A stretch of DNA of 64,000 bases from Pseudomonas fluorescens (GTDB lineage: Bacteria > Pseudomonadota > Gammaproteobacteria > Pseudomonadales > Pseudomonadaceae): contig NZ_MRST01000015.1 of the NCBI RefSeq assembly GCF_001902145.1, forward strand, positions 62,001 to 126,000, in the 5' to 3' direction. Below are positions 17,084-26,644 of this stretch, piece after piece. The translations under genes and the position numbers were made by a program. The notes below the pieces were generated by a model. It did not search any database. It saw nothing but the letters and a program-made list of their open reading frames with translations, and was not told the origin of the DNA. Every line of letters starts with the position of its first letter. Within the stretch, counting starts at the first letter, position 1.

Positions 17084-17419
17084 TCACTTCGCCATCATGT
17101 AGGTGTGGATGCTGAACATGATCCACAGCGACAGACCAACTAGCAGAACGATCACCAGGCCTGCGAACACAAACGCGATCACGTTCTCGCGCTGCTCTTT
17201 GGAGCGGTCCAGGTGCAGGAAGTACACCAGGTGAACCAGAACCTGAATCACCGCGAACGCCAGGACGATCATCAAGGTGATCGACTTCGGCAAGGTTGGG
17301 TACATCACCAGGCCGAACGGGATCAGGGTCAGGATGACCGACAGGATGAAGCCGATGGCGTAAGACTTTACGCTGCCGTGGCTTGAATCGTGGCTGTCAT
17401 GGGAGTGTGCATTAGCCAT
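17084..17419 (-). CDS. cyoD: Cytochrome bo3 ubiquinol oxidase subunit IV
   Basis: A 111-residue inner-membrane protein with a His/Ser-rich N terminus (ANAHSHDSHDSSHG) and three hydrophobic helices, matching CyoD. It stabilises the oxidase core. Its start overlaps the cyoC stop by one base (17419), so it is coupled in the cyo operon. Confidence 0.94.
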   Translation of the reverse strand: MANAHSHDSHDSSHGSVKSYAIGFILSVILTLIPFGLVMYPTLPKSITLMIVLAFAVIQVLVHLVYFLHLDRSKEQRENVIAFVFAGLVIVLLVGLSLWIMFSIHTYMMAK

Positions 17420-18045
17420 TACAGAGTCCCCATCAAGTAAACGACGGTGAATACGCAGATCCAGACCACGTCCAGGAAGTGCCAGAACAGGCTCAGGCAG
17501 CTCAGGCGGGTCTTGTTGGTGTTGGTCAGGCCGTGCTTATTGACCTGATAGATCATCACCGCCATCCACAGCAAACCTGCGGTTACGTGCAGACCGTGGG
17601 TGCCGACCAGCGTGAAGAACGCCGACAGGAAACCGGAACGGTGCGGGCCGTAGCCTTCGGAGATCAGCAGGTGGAACTCGTTGATCTCCATGCCGATGAA
17701 GCCCAGGCCGAACAGGAAGGTCAGGCCCAGCCAGGTCAGCACGCCTTTCTTGTTGCCCTTGTAGAAGGCCAACATGGCGAAACCGTAGGTGATCGAACTG
17801 AACAGCAGCAAGGCGGTTTCGCCGAGCACGTAAGGCAGTTCGAAGATGTCGTGGCCCGACGGGCCACCCGCTACGTTGTTTACCAGTACCGCGTACACCG
17901 CGAAGATCGACGCAAACAAGATGCAGTCGGTCATCAGGTAGAGCCAGAAACCGTAGACGGTTATCGGCCCTGAGTCGTGGTGGTGGTCATCGTGCCCATG
18001 GTCATCGACATGGGCGTGTCCAGCATTGGTCACTAAGTTCGACAT
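17419..18045 (-). CDS. cyoC: Cytochrome bo3 ubiquinol oxidase subunit III
   Basis: A 208-residue membrane subunit with five predicted helices and a histidine-rich N-terminal tail ([14 protein letters not shown]). The [14 protein letters not shown] and [14 protein letters not shown] stretches are characteristic of haem-copper oxidase subunit III. Third gene of the operon, 3 bases after cyoB; no haem or copper ligands expected. Confidence 0.95.
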   Translation of the reverse strand: MSNLVTNAGHAHVDDHGHDDHHHDSGPITVYGFWLYLMTDCILFASIFAVYAVLVNNVAGGPSGHDIFELPYVLGETALLLFSSITYGFAMLAFYKGNKKGVLTWLGLTFLFGLGFIGMEINEFHLLISEGYGPHRSGFLSAFFTLVGTHGLHVTAGLLWMAVMIYQVNKHGLTNTNKTRLSCLSLFWHFLDVVWICVFTVVYLMGTL

Positions 18046-18048
18046 GGT

Positions 18049-20067
18049 TTAAGCCTGTTCCAACGAGGTTTCTACACGGTTGGCCGGGATCTTCTTCTCG
18101 GCTACCAGGCGAGCGTGCTGCTCGGCTTCGATGCGTTCGATCGTTTCGACCGGCACCATGTAGCCTTGATCATCACGGGCAGCGTGAATGATGAAGTAAC
18201 CGATAGTGCCCACCAGGCTCGCGATTGCCAGCCACCAGATGTGCCAGATCATCGCGAAACCGAACACGGTCAACAGCGCACCCATCACCACGCCAGTGGC
18301 GGTGTTGTTTGGCATGTGGATCGGTTCGTAGTGCTTGGGCTTCTGGTACGCAGTACCGTCTTCCTTGGCTTCGGTGAACGCATCAATGGTGTTCGCAGTA
18401 GGGATCACGGCGAAGTTGTAGAACGGTGGTGGCGACGAGGTCGACCATTCCAGGGTGTGGCCGTTCCATGGGTCGCCGGATTCGCACATGTTCTTCTTGC
18501 GATCACGCACGCTGACGTACAGCTGGATCAGCTGGCAGGCGATACCCACAGCGATCATCACCGCACCGAACATGGCAACGTACAGGTACGGTACCCACTC
18601 AGGGTTGGTGGTGGCGTTCAGACGACGGGTCATGCCCATGAAGCCCAGTGCATAGAGCGGCATGAACGCGACGAAGAAGCCCGAGATCCAGAACCAGAAC
18701 GCAGCCTTGCCCCAGCCTTCGTGCAGCTTGAAGCCGAACGCTTTCGGGAAGTAGAAGCTGAAACCAGCGATGTAGCCGAATACCGCACCACCGATGATCA
18801 CGTTGTGGAAGTGAGCGATCACGAACAGGCTGTTGTGCAGCACGAAGTCAGCACCCGGGATGGCCAGCAGTACGCCGGTCATGCCGCCGATGGCGAAGGT
18901 CACCATGAAGCCAAGGGTCCACAGGACCTGGCTGGTCATGCGCAGACGACCGTGGTAGATGGTGAACAGCCAGTTGAATAGCTTCACCCCCGTCGGAATG
19001 GAAATCAGCATCGTCGCCAGGCCGAAGAAGGCGTTGACGCTGGCCCCCGACCCCATGGTGAAGAAGTGGTGCAGCCACACCATAAAGCCCAGTACGGAAA
19101 TTGCGCCCGATGCGTAGACCATCGAGTGGTGACCGAACAGGCGCTTGCCGGTAAAGGTCGAGATCACTTCGGAGAAGATACCGAACGCTGGCAGGATCAG
19201 GATGTACACCTCAGGGTGACCCCATGCCCAGAACAGGTTCACGTACATCATTGGATTGCCACCAAGTTCATTGGTGAAAATGTGGAAATCCAGGTAACGG
19301 TCAAGCGACAGCAGCGCCATGGTAGCGGCCAGGATCGGGAACGAAGCCACGATCAGCACGTTTGCCCAGGTGCAGGTCCAAGTGAAGATCGGCATGTCCA
19401 TCAGTTTCATGCCAGGGGCGCGCATTTTCAGGACGGTGGCCAGGAAGTTGACCCCCGTCAATGTCGTCCCGAGCCCTGATAACTGTAGCGCCCAGATGTA
19501 GTAGTCCACACCCACGCCCGGACTGTATTGCAGCCCCGACAATGGCGGATACGCAACCCAACCGGTCTTGGCGAATTCGCCAACGCCCAGGGAAACGTTG
19601 ATCAGCACCACGCCGGACACCAGCAGCCAGAAGCTCAGGGAGTTCAGGAATGGGTAGGCAACGTCACGCGCACCAATCTGCAGCGGCAAGGCAAGGTTCA
19701 TCAAGCCGGTGAAGAATGGCATCGCCATGAAGATGATCATGATCACACCGTGGGCGGTGAAGATCTGGTCATAGTGTTCAGGTGGCAGGTAGCCAGGCGA
19801 ACCCTCGGTGGCCATGGCCAACTGGGTACGCATCATGATGGCGTCGGCAAAACCACGCAGCAGCATGACCATGGCAACGATGACGTACATGACGCCGATT
19901 TTCTTGTGGTCGACCGAGGTCAACCACTCGGTCCACAAGTAGGTCCACTTCTTGAAGTAGGTAATACCTGCAAACAGTGCCAGACCACCCAGCGCGATCA
20001 TGGCGATAGTCACCATCACGATCGGCTCGTGGAATGGGACCGCGTCCCAACTTAATTTACCAAACAT
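18049..20067 (-). CDS. cyoB: Cytochrome bo3 ubiquinol oxidase subunit I
   Basis: A 672-residue catalytic subunit, about 15 hydrophobic helices. The haem-copper signatures are intact: [11 protein letters not shown] (haem b His), [17 protein letters not shown] (Cu_B His and the cross-linked Tyr), [20 protein letters not shown] (Cu_B His pair) and [12 protein letters not shown] (haem o/b ligands). It reduces oxygen with electrons from ubiquinol and pumps protons in the inner membrane. Four bases downstream of cyoA. Confidence 0.97.
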   Translation of the reverse strand: MFGKLSWDAVPFHEPIVMVTIAMIALGGLALFAGITYFKKWTYLWTEWLTSVDHKKIGVMYVIVAMVMLLRGFADAIMMRTQLAMATEGSPGYLPPEHYDQIFTAHGVIMIIFMAMPFFTGLMNLALPLQIGARDVAYPFLNSLSFWLLVSGVVLINVSLGVGEFAKTGWVAYPPLSGLQYSPGVGVDYYIWALQLSGLGTTLTGVNFLATVLKMRAPGMKLMDMPIFTWTCTWANVLIVASFPILAATMALLSLDRYLDFHIFTNELGGNPMMYVNLFWAWGHPEVYILILPAFGIFSEVISTFTGKRLFGHHSMVYASGAISVLGFMVWLHHFFTMGSGASVNAFFGLATMLISIPTGVKLFNWLFTIYHGRLRMTSQVLWTLGFMVTFAIGGMTGVLLAIPGADFVLHNSLFVIAHFHNVIIGGAVFGYIAGFSFYFPKAFGFKLHEGWGKAAFWFWISGFFVAFMPLYALGFMGMTRRLNATTNPEWVPYLYVAMFGAVMIAVGIACQLIQLYVSVRDRKKNMCESGDPWNGHTLEWSTSSPPPFYNFAVIPTANTIDAFTEAKEDGTAYQKPKHYEPIHMPNNTATGVVMGALLTVFGFAMIWHIWWLAIASLVGTIGYFIIHAARDDQGYMVPVETIERIEAEQHARLVAEKKIPANRVETSLEQA

Positions 20068-20070
20068 CGT

Positions 20071-21012
20071 TTACTCCTCTGCCCCAGCAGTTGAATGCGC
20101 GCCTGTATCAGAACCTTCAACCGCGGCCACTTCTTTCTTCTCGTGCTTGACCGGTTTGCCTGGCTTCATACCTTCGTACTTGTCGACGATTTTCTGAAAC
20201 AGGTCCGGCTCATACGCGGAGTACAAGGCGACAGGGTTGTTCTGGCTCGGTTTGGTCAGAGCGTCGTATTCAGCTTGATCAAGCTGTTTAGGTGCGGCCT
20301 TGACTGCAGCTACCCAGGCGTCGAAATCTTCCTGGCTTGTCGAGATCGCTTTGAATTTCATGCCGGTGAAGCCAGCACCGCTGTAGTTGGCGGAGATGCC
20401 TTCCATTTCAGCTTTCTGGTTGGCGATCAGGTGCAGGCGGGTCTGCATGCCTGCCATCGCGTAGATCTGGCCGCCCAGTGCAGGGATGAAGAACGAGTTC
20501 ATCACGGCGTCGGAGGTGATCCGGAAGTTAAGCGGGGTGTGCTCCGGGAAGCGGATCTCGTTGACAGTGGCGATACCCAGGTCCGGGTAGATGAACAGCC
20601 ACTTCCAATCCAGCGCGACCACCTGGATGTTCACAGGCTTGACGTCGGACTCCAGCGGACGATACGGGTCCAGCGCGTGGGTCGACTTATAGGTGATGTA
20701 ACCCAGGGCGATGATGATGAGGATCGGAACCAGCCACACCGCGATCTCGATCTTGGTGGAGTGCGACCACTTCGGCGCGTAGGTGGCGCTGGTGTTGGAC
20801 GCGCGGTATTTCCAGGCGAAGGCGAAGGTCATCACGATCACAGGCACCACAACCAGCAGCATCAGCAGGGTAGCGGTGATGATCAGGTTTCGTTCATCCA
20901 GACCGACCTGTCCTTTTGGGTCGAGCAAGGTCCACTTGCAGCCTCCCAGCATTAACATCATGCCAAGCAGCGGCAAAAAGCCTAGTAATCGGGGGTACCT
21001 GTTTTTACTCAT
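20071..21012 (-). CDS. cyoA: Cytochrome bo3 ubiquinol oxidase subunit II
   Basis: A 313-residue lipoprotein-type subunit. The start MSKNRYPRLL at 21012 is chosen because a lipobox (LMLGGC, Cys about residue 25) then falls where expected and a GAGGTCGTGAG ribosome region precedes it; the extra 18 codons upstream are unlikely. Two transmembrane helices anchor a periplasmic cupredoxin-like domain (DWKWLFIYPD...FFIPALGGQIYAMAGM) that, as in CyoA generally, lacks the full Cu_A site because quinol is the donor. First gene of the operon; its promoter must lie in the gap at 21013-21350. Confidence 0.95.
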   Translation of the reverse strand: MSKNRYPRLLGFLPLLGMMLMLGGCKWTLLDPKGQVGLDERNLIITATLLMLLVVVPVIVMTFAFAWKYRASNTSATYAPKWSHSTKIEIAVWLVPILIIIALGYITYKSTHALDPYRPLESDVKPVNIQVVALDWKWLFIYPDLGIATVNEIRFPEHTPLNFRITSDAVMNSFFIPALGGQIYAMAGMQTRLHLIANQKAEMEGISANYSGAGFTGMKFKAISTSQEDFDAWVAAVKAAPKQLDQAEYDALTKPSQNNPVALYSAYEPDLFQKIVDKYEGMKPGKPVKHEKKEVAAVEGSDTGAHSTAGAEE

Positions 21013-21751
21013 CTCACGACCTCTAAAGCAGCTTGCGCAATGCAGTTGGGTTTTGATCGCCAACACTTCACCCTGCCAAGGGTTGGCATTTCTCTTCGAT
21101 TGAATAAGAGCCTGCCCGACACGTCATGACTGTACGTTTCACGGACCTGCAGTGAGTTCTTATTCGATTTCGTGGCTAAAGGCCTTGTTACAGACCAATT
21201 CCATTTGGTGCGGATAGTTGAAAGGCTGCCGGAACCTGGGGTCGCATTGAGCCTTCCATCTGCTCCTCGACCGCTCCAATGCTCAAATATTGAACAGCAC
21301 CGGACATTCAGTGCGGGCGATTGTAGTTAGCTAGCGATGTATAAACCATGTCTTATAGAGAAATAATTTTTATCGATTCCAGCAACAATCCTTCACCAAA
21401 GTTGCAAAGATTCGCGATCTTATCGCGTTCGATTCTCAACAAAAACCACAAAAATTGCCGTGTTATTGGGCACAGTGCCACTTCCCTTACGGCCTGTAAG
21501 GGCATGCCGAAGGTATCCAAGTGCCCATAAAACAAGGCATTCATAGATGCTTCAGGGATTGGGGCCGCACACGAATCGGGCCGCCGTGCGAACCACGAAC
21601 TGACAGCACAACTTGTACGCCGGGTGCAAATTCAAGGGCCGATTTGGCGGGTCAGAAACGTCCTGCGACAACGTTCATGTGACAACATGTCGCACGCTGC
21701 GCGCACCTTCCGTTGCCCCTCGTCACGGTGCTTTCACAAATCCCTACAAAC
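21013..21751. other. Non-coding gap upstream of cyoA
   Basis: About 740 bases between divergent-side cyoA and the dsbB terminator. Short frames on both strands here (for example 21348-21530) have no ribosome site and poor codon use, and I do not support them. A perfect hairpin CCCTTAC / GTAAGGG lies at 21484-21502. No canonical TTGAT-N4-ATCAA Anr/Fnr box was found. The cyo promoter should lie near 21013-21200, but I could not place it. Confidence 0.5.
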
Positions 21752-21789
21752 AAAAACGCTCCGCCTTCATTCAGAAGCAACGGAGCGTT
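21752..21789 (-). terminator. Rho-independent terminator after dsbB
   Basis: Minus-strand AACGCTCCG / CGGAGCGTT stem with a 17-base loop followed by a T-rich tail. Confidence 0.75.
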
Positions 21790-21805
21790 CGGCAGGTGCG
21801 GCGGC

Positions 21806-22312
21806 TCAGGCTTTGGGATGACGGTTGCGATAGATGCACAGGGGCACCAGGATCGCCGTCAGCACGAAAGCCACCAGTGCCCATTGGGCCAGGGACAGGC
21901 CGAGGACCGGCGGGTAGGGGGTGCTGCAAAAGCCGTCGACCTGGAAGCCCAGGGGAAACACCTTGGCCAGGGGCAGGTCGTCAACGATCGGCTGCAACAC
22001 ATCGATACCGCAACTGACCTGGGGAAAGAACTGGGTGTACACATGGTGGCCGGCCGCAGCCACGCCACCCAAGGCGCTGAGCACCACCAACCCTTCGAAG
22101 AACGTCAGCGCGCCCTTGGTGCGCATGGCCGCGCCGATGAACGCGAAGAGCGCAATCAGCAGCAAGGCGTAGCGTTGCAGAATGCACAGCGGGCACGGTG
22201 CTTCGCCCAGCACCACTTGCATGTACAGCGCCCCGCCAATCAGCGCCAGGCAGATGATGCCCAGCAACACCAGAAAGCGCCGCTCCCTGCCTAAACGCAT
22301 GTCGTCAATCAT
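21806..22312 (-). CDS. dsbB: Disulfide bond formation protein DsbB
   Basis: A 168-residue inner-membrane protein with four hydrophobic helices that reoxidises DsbA using quinone. The first redox pair is C40-C43 (APCPLC), and the second pair is C101 and C129 in the second periplasmic loop (VSCGID ... DGFCST). The start at 22312 (MIDDMRLGRE) gives standard length; ATG 22300 is an alternative. Pseudomonads often carry two dsbB copies, and this may be either. Monocistronic, with its own terminator. Confidence 0.92.
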   Translation of the reverse strand: MIDDMRLGRERRFLVLLGIICLALIGGALYMQVVLGEAPCPLCILQRYALLLIALFAFIGAAMRTKGALTFFEGLVVLSALGGVAAAGHHVYTQFFPQVSCGIDVLQPIVDDLPLAKVFPLGFQVDGFCSTPYPPVLGLSLAQWALVAFVLTAILVPLCIYRNRHPKA

Positions 22313-22432
22313 CCCCGTCTTTCCCTTTCTCTGATTATGGTTTGTGCCTGATGGCAACAAGTTTACACACAGGCAGTGGTTAAAACAGAGAGGGGTTAAC
22401 GGCGGATTAATCAGGCGCAATAGAGTGCCAAA

Positions 22433-22522
22433 TGTGGGAGCGGGCTTGCTCGCGAAGGCGGAGTATCAGAGACACATGTATTGACTGACACACCGCTTTC
22501 GCGAGCAAGCCCGCTCCCACAT
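22433..22522. repeat. REPIN (class B REP pair)
   Basis: Inverted copies of TGTGGGAGCGGGCTTGCTCG around a roughly 40-base spacer, between dsbB and hmp. Confidence 0.9.
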
Positions 22523-22549
22523 TTTGGACAGTGTTGTTGCTAGGGAGGA

Positions 22550-23731
22550 TTATTCCAGCGCCGCCGCCGGGCCAAAGAACTCATAGCGCGCCTGCTTCTC
22601 TGGCACACCCAGCGCCTTGAGATGCCGCTTGATCGCCGCCATGAAGCCCTTGGGCCCCAGGAAGTAGGCATCAATATCGCGCTGCTCAGGCAACCAGGCC
22701 GCCAGTTGCTCCTGGTTGAGCATGCCGACCTTGTCCGCCGCCGGGCTGACACCGTCATCCTCGGCATAGCAGTAGAAACGCTTGAGCTGCGGATGCTTGG
22801 CCGCCAGGGTGTCCACCCAATCACGGAACGCATGCACCCCGCCGTTACGGGCGCAATGGATAAAATGCACCGGGCGCTCGGTCGCCAGTGCGGCTTCAAG
22901 CATCGGCAGCGTGGGCGTAATCCCTACCCCGCCGCTGATCAGCACCAGCGGTTTATCACTGGCGGCCAGGGTGAACTCGCCCGACGGCGGGAACAGATCA
23001 ATGGTCGCGCCGACATGCATCTGGTCGTGCAGGTAATTGGACACCCGCCCGCCCGCTTCGCGCTTGACGCTGATGCGGTACAGCCCGGTGTCGGTGAGGG
23101 CCGACAGAGAATAGTTGCGACGCACTTCCTCGCCATCGAGCACCAGTTTCAGGCCGATGTACTGGCCAGGTGCTGCGGCCAGGATCGGGCCGTTGTCCAC
23201 TGGCGCGAAGTAAAAAGAGATGATCTCGTCACTCTCTTCCACGCGCTTGACCAACAGGAACGCCCGCGCCCCACGCCAGCCGCCGGGCGCCTGGGCTTTT
23301 TCGTCGTAGATGGCCGCTTCGGCGCCGATCAGAATGTCCGCCAACTGGCCGTAGGCCGCGCCCCAGGCACTCATGACCTCGGGGGTGGCAATCTCGCTGC
23401 CCAGCACTTCGGAAATAGCCCGCAGCAGGCAGGCGCCAACAATGGGGTAATGCTCCGGCAGGATCTGCAAGGCCACGTGCTTGTTGATGATCTTGGCCAC
23501 CAGGTCGCCCAGTTGGTCCAACTGGTCGATATGCCGCGCGTACATCAGCACGCCATTGGCCAAGGCGCGAGGCTGGTCACCACTGGCCTGGTGAGCCTGG
23601 TTGAACAGCGGACGGACTTCGGGATACTCGGACAGCATCATGCGATAGAAATGCGTGATCAGCGCTTCGCCGCCGCTTTCCAGCAGGGGCACAGTGGATT
23701 TGATGATTGCACGGTCTTGGGCACTAAGCAT
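22550..23731 (-). CDS. hmp: Flavohemoprotein / nitric oxide dioxygenase Hmp
   Basis: A 393-residue enzyme that oxidises NO to nitrate with NADPH. The globin domain (1-140) shows the CD-region HFYRMMLSEYPEVRPLFNQ and proximal-histidine segment NKHVALQILPEHYPIVG; then an FAD domain with RNYSLS (about 208) and an NAD domain with VLISGGVGITPTLPMLEAAL (about 267-286). Full length, cytoplasmic. It is divergent from norR, with a sigma-54-like -24/-12 element and three NorR-type sites between them, so NO induction through NorR (FhpR in pseudomonads) is expected. Confidence 0.96.
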   Translation of the reverse strand: MLSAQDRAIIKSTVPLLESGGEALITHFYRMMLSEYPEVRPLFNQAHQASGDQPRALANGVLMYARHIDQLDQLGDLVAKIINKHVALQILPEHYPIVGACLLRAISEVLGSEIATPEVMSAWGAAYGQLADILIGAEAAIYDEKAQAPGGWRGARAFLLVKRVEESDEIISFYFAPVDNGPILAAAPGQYIGLKLVLDGEEVRRNYSLSALTDTGLYRISVKREAGGRVSNYLHDQMHVGATIDLFPPSGEFTLAASDKPLVLISGGVGITPTLPMLEAALATERPVHFIHCARNGGVHAFRDWVDTLAAKHPQLKRFYCYAEDDGVSPAADKVGMLNQEQLAAWLPEQRDIDAYFLGPKGFMAAIKRHLKALGVPEKQARYEFFGPAAALE

Positions 23732-23752
23732 GGGAGACTCCTGGGTCTTCTT

Positions 23753-23776
23753 ACTGATTGCCTTTAGGCAGTCAGT
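23753..23776. repeat. Palindrome in the hmp leader
   Basis: ACTGATTGCC and GGCAGTCAGT form a 10-base stem (one mismatch) around TTTA, partly overlapping the proposed sigma-54 promoter of hmp. It could be an operator or a 5' mRNA hairpin. Confidence 0.45.
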
Positions 23777-23787
23777 AATCGTGCCAA
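23771..23787 (-). promoter_or_regulatory. Candidate sigma-54 (-24/-12) promoter of hmp
   Basis: On the minus strand TTGGCACG gives a near-perfect -24 element; ten bases from its GG lies CTGA in the -12 position instead of TTGC, so the -12 half is degenerate. Location about 40 bases upstream of the hmp start and adjacency to a NorR-type activator support it. Confidence 0.5.
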
Positions 23788-23827
23788 CTTATAAATTCTT
23801 TATTTTCAATCACTTAAATATTATGTA

Positions 23828-23838
23828 GTCAGTATGAC
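23828..23838. promoter_or_regulatory. NorR-type site 1
   Basis: GTCAGTATGAC fits the NorR core GT-N7-AC and is a perfect GTCA-N3-TGAC dyad. Confidence 0.65.
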
Positions 23839-23853
23839 CTCTTACACTTTATA

Positions 23854-23864
23854 GTCATAAGGAC
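23854..23864. promoter_or_regulatory. NorR-type site 2
   Basis: GTCATAAGGAC fits GT-N7-AC; 26 bases from site 1 start to start. Confidence 0.6.
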
Positions 23865-23872
23865 TACAAGGA

Positions 23873-23883
23873 GTCATTATGAC
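23873..23883. promoter_or_regulatory. NorR-type site 3 overlapping the norR start codon
   Basis: GTCATTATGAC, again a perfect GTCA-N3-TGAC dyad, 19 bases from site 2. It covers the norR ATG (23879), so binding there would also repress norR. Confidence 0.6.
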
Positions 23884-25426
23884 TGCACAACCACTGCTCA
23901 CCACCCTGCTGCCGCTGGTCGCTGACCTGTCCCGGGACTTGCCCGAAGGCGAGCGCTACCGACGCCTGCTGCAAGCCATGCGCGCCCTGCTGCCCTGCGA
24001 CGCCGCCGCGTTGCTACGCCTGGACGGCGAGTGGTTGGTGCCGTTGGCCGTGGACGGCTTGAGCGCCGATACCTTGGGCCGGCGCTTCAAGGTCAGTGAA
24101 CATCCGCGCTTCGAGATCCTGCTGAGCAGCCCCGGCCCTACCCGCTTCGACAGTGACAGCGAGCTACCCGACCCCTATGACGGCCTGGTCGCCGGCTTGC
24201 ACGGCCATCTGGAAGTCCACGACTGCATGGGCTGCCCGCTGTTTATCGACGACCAGCCCTGGGGCCTGCTGACCCTGGACGCCCTCGATACCGAGCGCTT
24301 TGAACGAGTCGAGCTGGACGCCCTGCAAGCGTTCGCCAGCCTTGCCGCGGCCACCGTCAACGTGGCTGAACGTATCGAGCGCCTGGCGCTGCGGGCCGAA
24401 GACGAGCACCAGCGCGCCGAGATCTATCGCCAGGCCAGTGGCCAGCAGCCCAAGGAAATGATCGGCCAGAGCAAAGCGCACAAGCGCCTGGTCGAGGAAA
24501 TCAACCTGGTCGGCGGCAGTGACTTGACCGTGCTGATTACCGGCGAAACCGGGGTCGGCAAGGAGTTGGTGGCCCAGGCGATCCACGCCACGTCCTCGCG
24601 CGCCGACAAACCGCTGATCAGCCTCAACTGCGCCGCCCTGCCCGAGACCTTGGTAGAAAGCGAATTGTTCGGCCATGTGCGCGGCGCCTTTACCGGCGCG
24701 TTGAACGAGCGCCGGGGCAAGTTCGAACTGGCCAATGGCGGCACCTTGTTCCTGGATGAAGTGGGTGAGTTGTCGTTGACCGTGCAGGCCAAGTTGCTGC
24801 GTGTGCTGCAAAGCGGCCAGTTGCAGCGCCTGGGGTCGGACAAGGAGCACCAGGTGGATGTGCGCCTGATTGCCGCCACTAACCGCGACCTTGCCGAAGA
24901 AGTGCGCAATGGCCGCTACCGTGCCGACTTCTACCACCGTTTGAGCGTCTACCCGCTGCAAGTGCCGGCGCTGCGCGAGCGCGGGCGTGATGTGCTGCTA
25001 TTGGCGGGCTTCTTCCTTGAACAGAACCGTTCGCGCATGGGCCTGGGCAGCCTGCGCCTGACCGGCGATGCGCAGGCGGCCCTGCAGGCCTATAACTGGC
25101 CCGGCAATGTGCGCGAGCTGGAGCACTTGATCGGACGCAGCGCGTTGAAAGCCCTGGGCAATTGCCGCGAGCGCCCGAAGATTCTCAGCCTGAGCGCCCT
25201 GGACCTGGACTTGCCCGACGTGACTGCGGCTGCGGCCGAAGAAGCACCGGCCCCTACCCTCCCGGTGGTCAGCGGCGATCTGCGCCAGGCCACCGAGCAT
25301 TACCAGCGCCAACTCATCAGCGCCTGCCTGGAACGCCATCAGCACAACTGGGCCAGCGCCGCCCGCGAACTGGGCCTGGACCGCGCCAACCTGGGGCGCA
25401 TGGCCAAGCGCCTGGGCCTCAAATAG
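23879..25426 (+). CDS. norR: Nitric-oxide-responsive sigma-54 activator NorR (FhpR-type)
   Basis: A 515-residue bacterial enhancer-binding protein. The GAF domain (about 20-165) carries the residues known to hold the non-haem iron in NorR: R77, D98 (SELPDPYD) and C116 (VHDCMG). The AAA+ domain has Walker A GETGVGKE, the sigma-54-contacting GAFTGA loop, Walker B TLFLDEVGEL and an arginine-finger region (GRYRADFYHRL). A Fis-type helix-turn-helix ends the protein. The AAGGAG ribosome site at 23867-23872 is well placed. It is divergent from hmp, and by family should activate it when NO binds iron. Confidence 0.95.
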   Translation: MTAQPLLTTLLPLVADLSRDLPEGERYRRLLQAMRALLPCDAAALLRLDGEWLVPLAVDGLSADTLGRRFKVSEHPRFEILLSSPGPTRFDSDSELPDPYDGLVAGLHGHLEVHDCMGCPLFIDDQPWGLLTLDALDTERFERVELDALQAFASLAAATVNVAERIERLALRAEDEHQRAEIYRQASGQQPKEMIGQSKAHKRLVEEINLVGGSDLTVLITGETGVGKELVAQAIHATSSRADKPLISLNCAALPETLVESELFGHVRGAFTGALNERRGKFELANGGTLFLDEVGELSLTVQAKLLRVLQSGQLQRLGSDKEHQVDVRLIAATNRDLAEEVRNGRYRADFYHRLSVYPLQVPALRERGRDVLLLAGFFLEQNRSRMGLGSLRLTGDAQAALQAYNWPGNVRELEHLIGRSALKALGNCRERPKILSLSALDLDLPDVTAAAAEEAPAPTLPVVSGDLRQATEHYQRQLISACLERHQHNWASAARELGLDRANLGRMAKRLGLK

Positions 25427-25466
25427 ACCAGGCGACTCAGTTAAATGTGGGAAGGAGGCTTGTCTT

Positions 25467-25568
25467 CTGTAGGAGCGAGCTTGCTCGCGAAAAACGTCAA
25501 CGATAACGCGTGCCTCCTGAATGAACGCGGCGTCTGTGAGTTTTTCGCGAGCAAGCTCGCTCCTACAG
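25467..25568. repeat. REPIN (class A REP pair)
   Basis: Inverted copies of TGTAGGAGCGAGCTTGCTCG; the spacer begins AAAACGTCAACGATAACGCG, the same sequence as in the elements near queC and gpx. Confidence 0.9.
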
Positions 25569-25596
25569 GCATTAGGGCTTGCCCCCTTCCACACTT

Positions 25597-26508
25597 TCAG
25601 ATTTGTTTAGCATTGAGCACTGGGTTCACAGGCGCAGATGCCCTCCGCCGGCGAAACACCAGCACATTCCCCAGCATCACCAGCACCAGCCCCATCAACG
25701 CCGGAGCCGTCCACTGGTAACCCTCGGCCACTGCCGACACATTCAGCGCCACTACCGGAAACAGCACCGTGCAATACGCCGCTTTCTCCGGCCCCATGCG
25801 GCCCACCAGGGTGAGGTAAGCGGTAAAACCAATCACCGAGCCTGGAATTACCAGGTACCACAGCGCGCCGATATACCGCGCACTCCAGTCCATCTCGAAG
25901 GGAATACCACGTACTGCGCAATAGGCCGCCAGCATCGCCGCCCCATAGGCCATGCCCCAGGCATTGGTGGTCAGCGGCTTGAGCCCGGCCTTCTGCTGCA
26001 GGCTCGATAGCAGGTTGCCCGCCGAGAAGCACAGGGTGCCCAGCAGGGCCAAGCCCAGGCCCAACAAGGTTTGCGGGCTGGCGGTATGCCCAACCAACTC
26101 CGGCCAGAACAAAAAGCCCAGCCCCAGCAACCCAAGCGCCCCGCCCATCAGCACATTACGCGCCACCCGCTGGCCAAAAAACACCCGGGCATTGAGCGCG
26201 TTCCACAAGGTCGCCGTGGAAAACACCACCGCTACCAGCCCGCTGGGAATCCATTGGCTGGCGGTGAGAAAACACATGAAATTGACGCAGAACAGGCACA
26301 CCCCCTGCGCCAGGCAGATCAGGTGCCCACGCCGGTTCATCACCTGCAACTTGCGACTGAGCAGCAACAACACGAACAACACCAGGGCAGCCAAGCCGAA
26401 GCGATAGACAATCGACACTGGAATCGCCACCACGCCGAGTTGCCACTTGAGCGCGATCCAGGTGGTGCCCCAAATCAGTACCGTGAGTGAATACAAGAAG
26501 AGGTTCAT
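25597..26508 (-). CDS. EamA/DMT-family transporter
   Basis: A 303-residue inner-membrane protein with ten predicted helices in two EamA repeats (the first begins SLTVLIWGTTWIALKWQLG, the second in the LLSSLQQKAGLKP region). Start ATG 26508 has GGAG about 10 bases before it. The family exports amino acids or metabolites; the specific cargo is unknown. It is divergent from an AraC regulator 137 bases away, a common regulator/efflux arrangement. Confidence 0.88.
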   Translation of the reverse strand: MNLFLYSLTVLIWGTTWIALKWQLGVVAIPVSIVYRFGLAALVLFVLLLLSRKLQVMNRRGHLICLAQGVCLFCVNFMCFLTASQWIPSGLVAVVFSTATLWNALNARVFFGQRVARNVLMGGALGLLGLGFLFWPELVGHTASPQTLLGLGLALLGTLCFSAGNLLSSLQQKAGLKPLTTNAWGMAYGAAMLAAYCAVRGIPFEMDWSARYIGALWYLVIPGSVIGFTAYLTLVGRMGPEKAAYCTVLFPVVALNVSAVAEGYQWTAPALMGLVLVMLGNVLVFRRRRASAPVNPVLNAKQI

Positions 26509-26644
26509 AGTGGGCTCCGTCGATTGAGCCACAGTGTTGCCTTCAACTGCCCTGAGGTTCTTGCACATTCTTGCGCTTTTGTCGGGCGATGGGCTCACAG
26601 CGCCAGCCTTGGAGCGTAGGATGCAGGGTGTCGGAGAACACACC

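Noticed and set aside
21040..21075. TTGATCGCCAAC as an Anr/Fnr site for cyoABCDE
   Set aside because: Second half-site does not match ATCAA.
21484..21502. CCCTTAC/GTAAGGG hairpin as a GacA-type box
   Set aside because: The GacA element is TGTAAG-N6-CTTACA; here the arms are in the reverse order, so it does not fit.
21348..21544. Short frames on both strands in the cyoA upstream gap
   Set aside because: No ribosome sites and no recognisable features; frames of about 60 codons arise by chance here.
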